From Desulfococcaceae bacterium HSG9 (GTDB taxonomy: Bacteria; Desulfobacterota; Desulfobacteria; Desulfobacterales; JAUCGF01): a stretch of 64,000 nucleotides of DNA. Of this stretch, positions 61,477-64,000 are shown one piece after another; the first letter of the stretch is position 1, and every line of letters begins with the position of its first letter. The notes under the pieces are model-generated. The model saw only the letters and a list, made by a program, of their open reading frames with translations. It had not been told where the DNA came from and did no database searches. The stretch lies in contig JAUCGF010000075.1 in NCBI GenBank assembly GCA_030378005.1, positions 1 to 64,000 of the forward strand. Direction: 5' to 3'. Made by a program: the position numbers and the translations under genes.

Positions 61477-63609
61477 ATGCCGCAAACAGACAATCCGAAT
61501 AATACAATCCGAATTCTTGCTGCTGATGATGAGGAATCGTTCTTGGAATTATACCAAGCGGTTCTGGAATCGGATGAAGATGACGAAGATTTATCTTCAG
61601 AGATGAATCAATTAAGTGGCAATCTGTTTGATCGGGAAATATCTGATAAAAGTTCCCGTGTATTTGACCTTACACTTTGTCGTCAGGGCCAAGAAGCGGT
61701 TAAATCGGTGCAAGAAGCCCTTGACGCTGACCGACCTTATGCCGTGGCGTTTCTCGATGTCAGGATGCCTCCCGGACAGGATGGCATCCGCACTGCCGAA
61801 CAGATTCGCGCGTTGGACCCGTATATTGAATTTGTAATCGTTACCGCTTATTCGGATGTACATCCTATGGACATCTCTGAGCGAATTCCTCCTGAAGATA
61901 AACTGCTATACGTTCAAAAACCGTTTCATCCTCAGGAGATTTATCAGTTTGCATCCGCTTTGAGTTCCAAATGGATGGCTGATCGGGAATTGCGCTCCCT
62001 GCACGCCGATCTTGAAAATCGGATCAAAGAACGAACGTATGAATTGGTCGAAACCAATATTGCCTTGCAGCAGGATATTGAACAACGCATACGTGTGGAA
62101 AAAGAGCGAGAGCGACTGATCGCAGCGATTGAACAACTGTCAGAATGTGTGATCATAACAGATGACAAGGGGATTATTCAATATCTGAATCCGGCTTTTG
62201 AAAAGATCACAGGGCATCGTTGCAAGGATTCACTGGGAAAGCCCGCACGAACCTATTTCCTGCAGGATGACACATTATATAATAAAATGTGCGATTTCAT
62301 TCAACATGGTTTGGTTTGGTCCGGTAATATCCAAATTTCACGCTACTCTGCAAAACGCTCCTTGGTTGATATAAACGTCACCGTTGCGCCCATTGTCGAT
62401 CTGTCGCATAATATAATTAACTTTATTGCAGTGTTGCGTGATGTTACCAAAGAAATCAAACTAGAAAAACGGGTGCAGGCGATTCGTAAAATGGAGGCTG
62501 TCGGAACACTGGCCGACGGTGTGGCACATGACTTTAACAATATCCTTGCTGCAATCATCAGTTATACTGAAATCGCCAATTTTAATCTAAATGAACCTGT
62601 TAAAATAAAAGAAAACATAAATGGCATCATGCAGGCCAGTTATCGTGCTAAAGATCTGATCAAACAGATCCTGGCGTTCAGCCGGCAGGAAAAAGGCGGC
62701 TTTCAATCGGTTCAGTATGATACGATTATTAAAGAAGTTCTCAAACTGGTTGAAGTTACTTTGCCTTCCAATATAACCATTCACAATCAGATTAAAATCG
62801 ACGATGGCATCGTGTACGCTGACCCAACCCAACTGCATCAAGTGTTAATGAATCTTTTCACCAATGCAGTTCATGCCATGCGTGAAACCGGAGGACTGCT
62901 GGAAATATCCCTTGCCAAAGTTAAAATGAGTGCTGATGCGGTCGTCATGTATCCCGACATGTGTGCCGGTGTTTATTTCAGACTATCGGTGAAAGATACG
63001 GGATATGGCATCACACCAGAGGTGCAAGAACGTATCTTTGAACCCTATTTTACGACCAAATCCAAAGATGAAGGCACCGGATTGGGATTGGCGGTTGTCA
63101 GCGGGATCATTAAAAGCCACGGCGGTGTTATCACGGTGAACAGTGAAAAAGGCAAAGGCACCCAGTTTGATGTCTTTCTGCCTGAAATGACGAAGACACA
63201 AACCGAATCGCCCTCTGTTACAGAAAACTTTTTACCCAAAGGCCATGAACATATTTTATTTGTAGATGATGAAATTATCATTGCCAAAAACAGCGCCAAA
63301 ATATTGGAACATTTGGGGTATCAAGTTACGATTCGCACTAGCAGCATCGAAGCGTTGGAGCTTTTTAAAGCGGACCCGCAACGTTTTGATTTGGTGATTT
63401 CCGATCTGGATATGCCCAACAAGAGTGGCACTGTTTTGGCTGTTGACTTGATGTTGATCCGACCGGACATTCCAGTCATTATCTGTAGTGGTTTTAGTCG
63501 GCGACTTAGTGATGAGCGAGCTGAAATGCTCGGTATTCGTGAAATTGCGCTAAAACCCCTGGTAATGAGCGATTTGGCCAATATGATTCGGCGGGTTCTG
63601 GATAACTGA
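61477..63609 (+). CDS. Hybrid histidine kinase: REC-PAS-HisKA-HATPase-REC
   Basis: 710 residues, no membrane helix. An N-terminal receiver (ADDEESFLELY; phospho-Asp 94 in FLDVRMPPGQDG; TAYSD; QKPF) is followed by a coiled linker and a PAS domain (around 215-320, with DDKGIIQYLNPAFEKITGH). Then come HisKA with H351 in GVAHDFNNILAAI, an HATPase (NLFTNAVHAM, GTGLGLAV) and a C-terminal receiver (phospho-Asp 643 in VISDLDMPN; KPL). The N-terminal receiver suggests it takes a phosphate from one of the two kinases before it. A GAGG site precedes the ATG. Confidence 0.9.
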   Translation: MPQTDNPNNTIRILAADDEESFLELYQAVLESDEDDEDLSSEMNQLSGNLFDREISDKSSRVFDLTLCRQGQEAVKSVQEALDADRPYAVAFLDVRMPPGQDGIRTAEQIRALDPYIEFVIVTAYSDVHPMDISERIPPEDKLLYVQKPFHPQEIYQFASALSSKWMADRELRSLHADLENRIKERTYELVETNIALQQDIEQRIRVEKERERLIAAIEQLSECVIITDDKGIIQYLNPAFEKITGHRCKDSLGKPARTYFLQDDTLYNKMCDFIQHGLVWSGNIQISRYSAKRSLVDINVTVAPIVDLSHNIINFIAVLRDVTKEIKLEKRVQAIRKMEAVGTLADGVAHDFNNILAAIISYTEIANFNLNEPVKIKENINGIMQASYRAKDLIKQILAFSRQEKGGFQSVQYDTIIKEVLKLVEVTLPSNITIHNQIKIDDGIVYADPTQLHQVLMNLFTNAVHAMRETGGLLEISLAKVKMSADAVVMYPDMCAGVYFRLSVKDTGYGITPEVQERIFEPYFTTKSKDEGTGLGLAVVSGIIKSHGGVITVNSEKGKGTQFDVFLPEMTKTQTESPSVTENFLPKGHEHILFVDDEIIIAKNSAKILEHLGYQVTIRTSSIEALELFKADPQRFDLVISDLDMPNKSGTVLAVDLMLIRPDIPVIICSGFSRRLSDERAEMLGIREIALKPLVMSDLANMIRRVLDN

Positions 63610-63653
63610 CGAAAAATACAAATCTGATTCCTAAAAATTTTGAGATTAAAAAA

Positions 63654-64000
63654 ATGAAATTTCCCCAAACCCTTGCCGTCCCCTTTGTAACCCTTTTTCT
63701 AAGTGTTGCCATCAGCGGATTGCTGATCGGTTTCTATATCAATCTCCATGCTTTGCAAGATGCGTTGGTCAATCGCGAATATGAAAAGATCAAAAATATC
63801 TATGCTATCATCAAAGTACACACAGATCAAGAAATCCGCAACCTGACCGCGCTGACCAAAGCGCTTCAAATGAATTATCTGCTGATCGAAAAAGTTGGGG
63901 ACGGGTCTGAATCCCGTAAGGAACCGGACACATTGCAAAACCTGATCGCCCGCTATCTTCCGGAAATGGATACCGAAATTTTCGAGATTACGGACATCAA
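63654..64000 (+). CDS. Membrane sensor protein, N-terminal part (runs off the window)
   Basis: 115 residues seen: one membrane helix (LAVPFVTLFLSVAISGLLIGF) and then a helical extracytoplasmic segment (ALQDALVNREYEKIKNIYAII, HTDQEIRNLTALTKALQMNYLL). This is the start of a signal-transduction protein (histidine kinase, cyclase or chemoreceptor), but the effector part is missing. The ribosome site is weak. It follows the hybrid kinase by 44 bp in the same direction. Confidence 0.65.
   Translation, partial: MKFPQTLAVPFVTLFLSVAISGLLIGFYINLHALQDALVNREYEKIKNIYAIIKVHTDQEIRNLTALTKALQMNYLLIEKVGDGSESRKEPDTLQNLIARYLPEMDTEIFEITDI

Overview
The window reads as a piece of a Gram-negative bacterial chromosome of moderate GC. 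The most likely source is a deltaproteobacterium-like organism (Desulfobacterota). That is inferred from the mix of lptE, murJ, type IV pilus minor pilins with pilY1 behind a sigma-54 type promoter, a CHASE2 adenylate cyclase, tandem sensor kinases and integron attC sites; no rRNA or other taxonomic marker is present.

Layout. 0-9 kb: a truncated leucine-rich repeat gene, a lipase-like alpha/beta hydrolase, and a complete type I restriction-modification locus (hsdM-hsdS-hsdR, minus strand). 8.8-20.9 kb: an envelope-transport block built from repeated modules: a beta-barrel protein, LolA-like periplasmic proteins and three paralogous RND (MMPL-like) transporters, one fused to a cyclic-nucleotide-binding domain. 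The spacers are rich in short palindromic repeats and hold the remnant of another lolA-like gene. 20.9-26.7 kb: a second complete type I R-M locus (hsdM-hsdS-hsdR, minus). 26.7-32 kb: an integron gene-cassette array on the minus strand, with four good attC sites and one degenerate one, and no integrase in the window. Its cassettes carry (i) a TIR domain gene overlapping a degenerate Hsp70-like gene, (ii) a QueG-like iron-sulfur protein, (iii) a PD-(D/E)XK nuclease-like protein and (iv) a ricin-lectin protein with a membrane-anchored partner. 32-37.5 kb: a lone IS605-type tnpB, a 144-bp tandem repeat, a 742-bp copy of the 3' end of the RND-cNMP gene, a CHASE2 adenylate cyclase and an ISL3 transposase remnant. 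37.6-46 kb: core genes (PilB/GspE ATPase, CpsB-like phosphatase, FtsB-like protein, murJ, rpsT, lptE, leuS). 46.4-57.5 kb: a type IV pilus minor pilin operon (FimT/GspH-like, pilW, pilV, pilX, pilY1), a large secreted RCC1-repeat/dockerin-like protein and a GspG-like pseudopilin with its own sigma-54 promoter. 57.5-64 kb: two membrane histidine kinases, a double-receiver hybrid kinase and the start of another membrane sensor.

How it fits together. The 0-33 kb half looks like an accessory or defence region: two type I R-M systems bracket the transporter block, and the cassette array adds candidate immune effectors. The most unusual object is the TIR plus degenerate Hsp70 pair (26.8-28.7 kb), which looks like a single protein split by a -1 frame change and carried as one integron cassette. 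The RND-cNMP fusion and the CHASE2 cyclase suggest cAMP-linked control of an envelope transporter. The 46-64 kb half looks like surface appendage assembly followed by its signalling genes.
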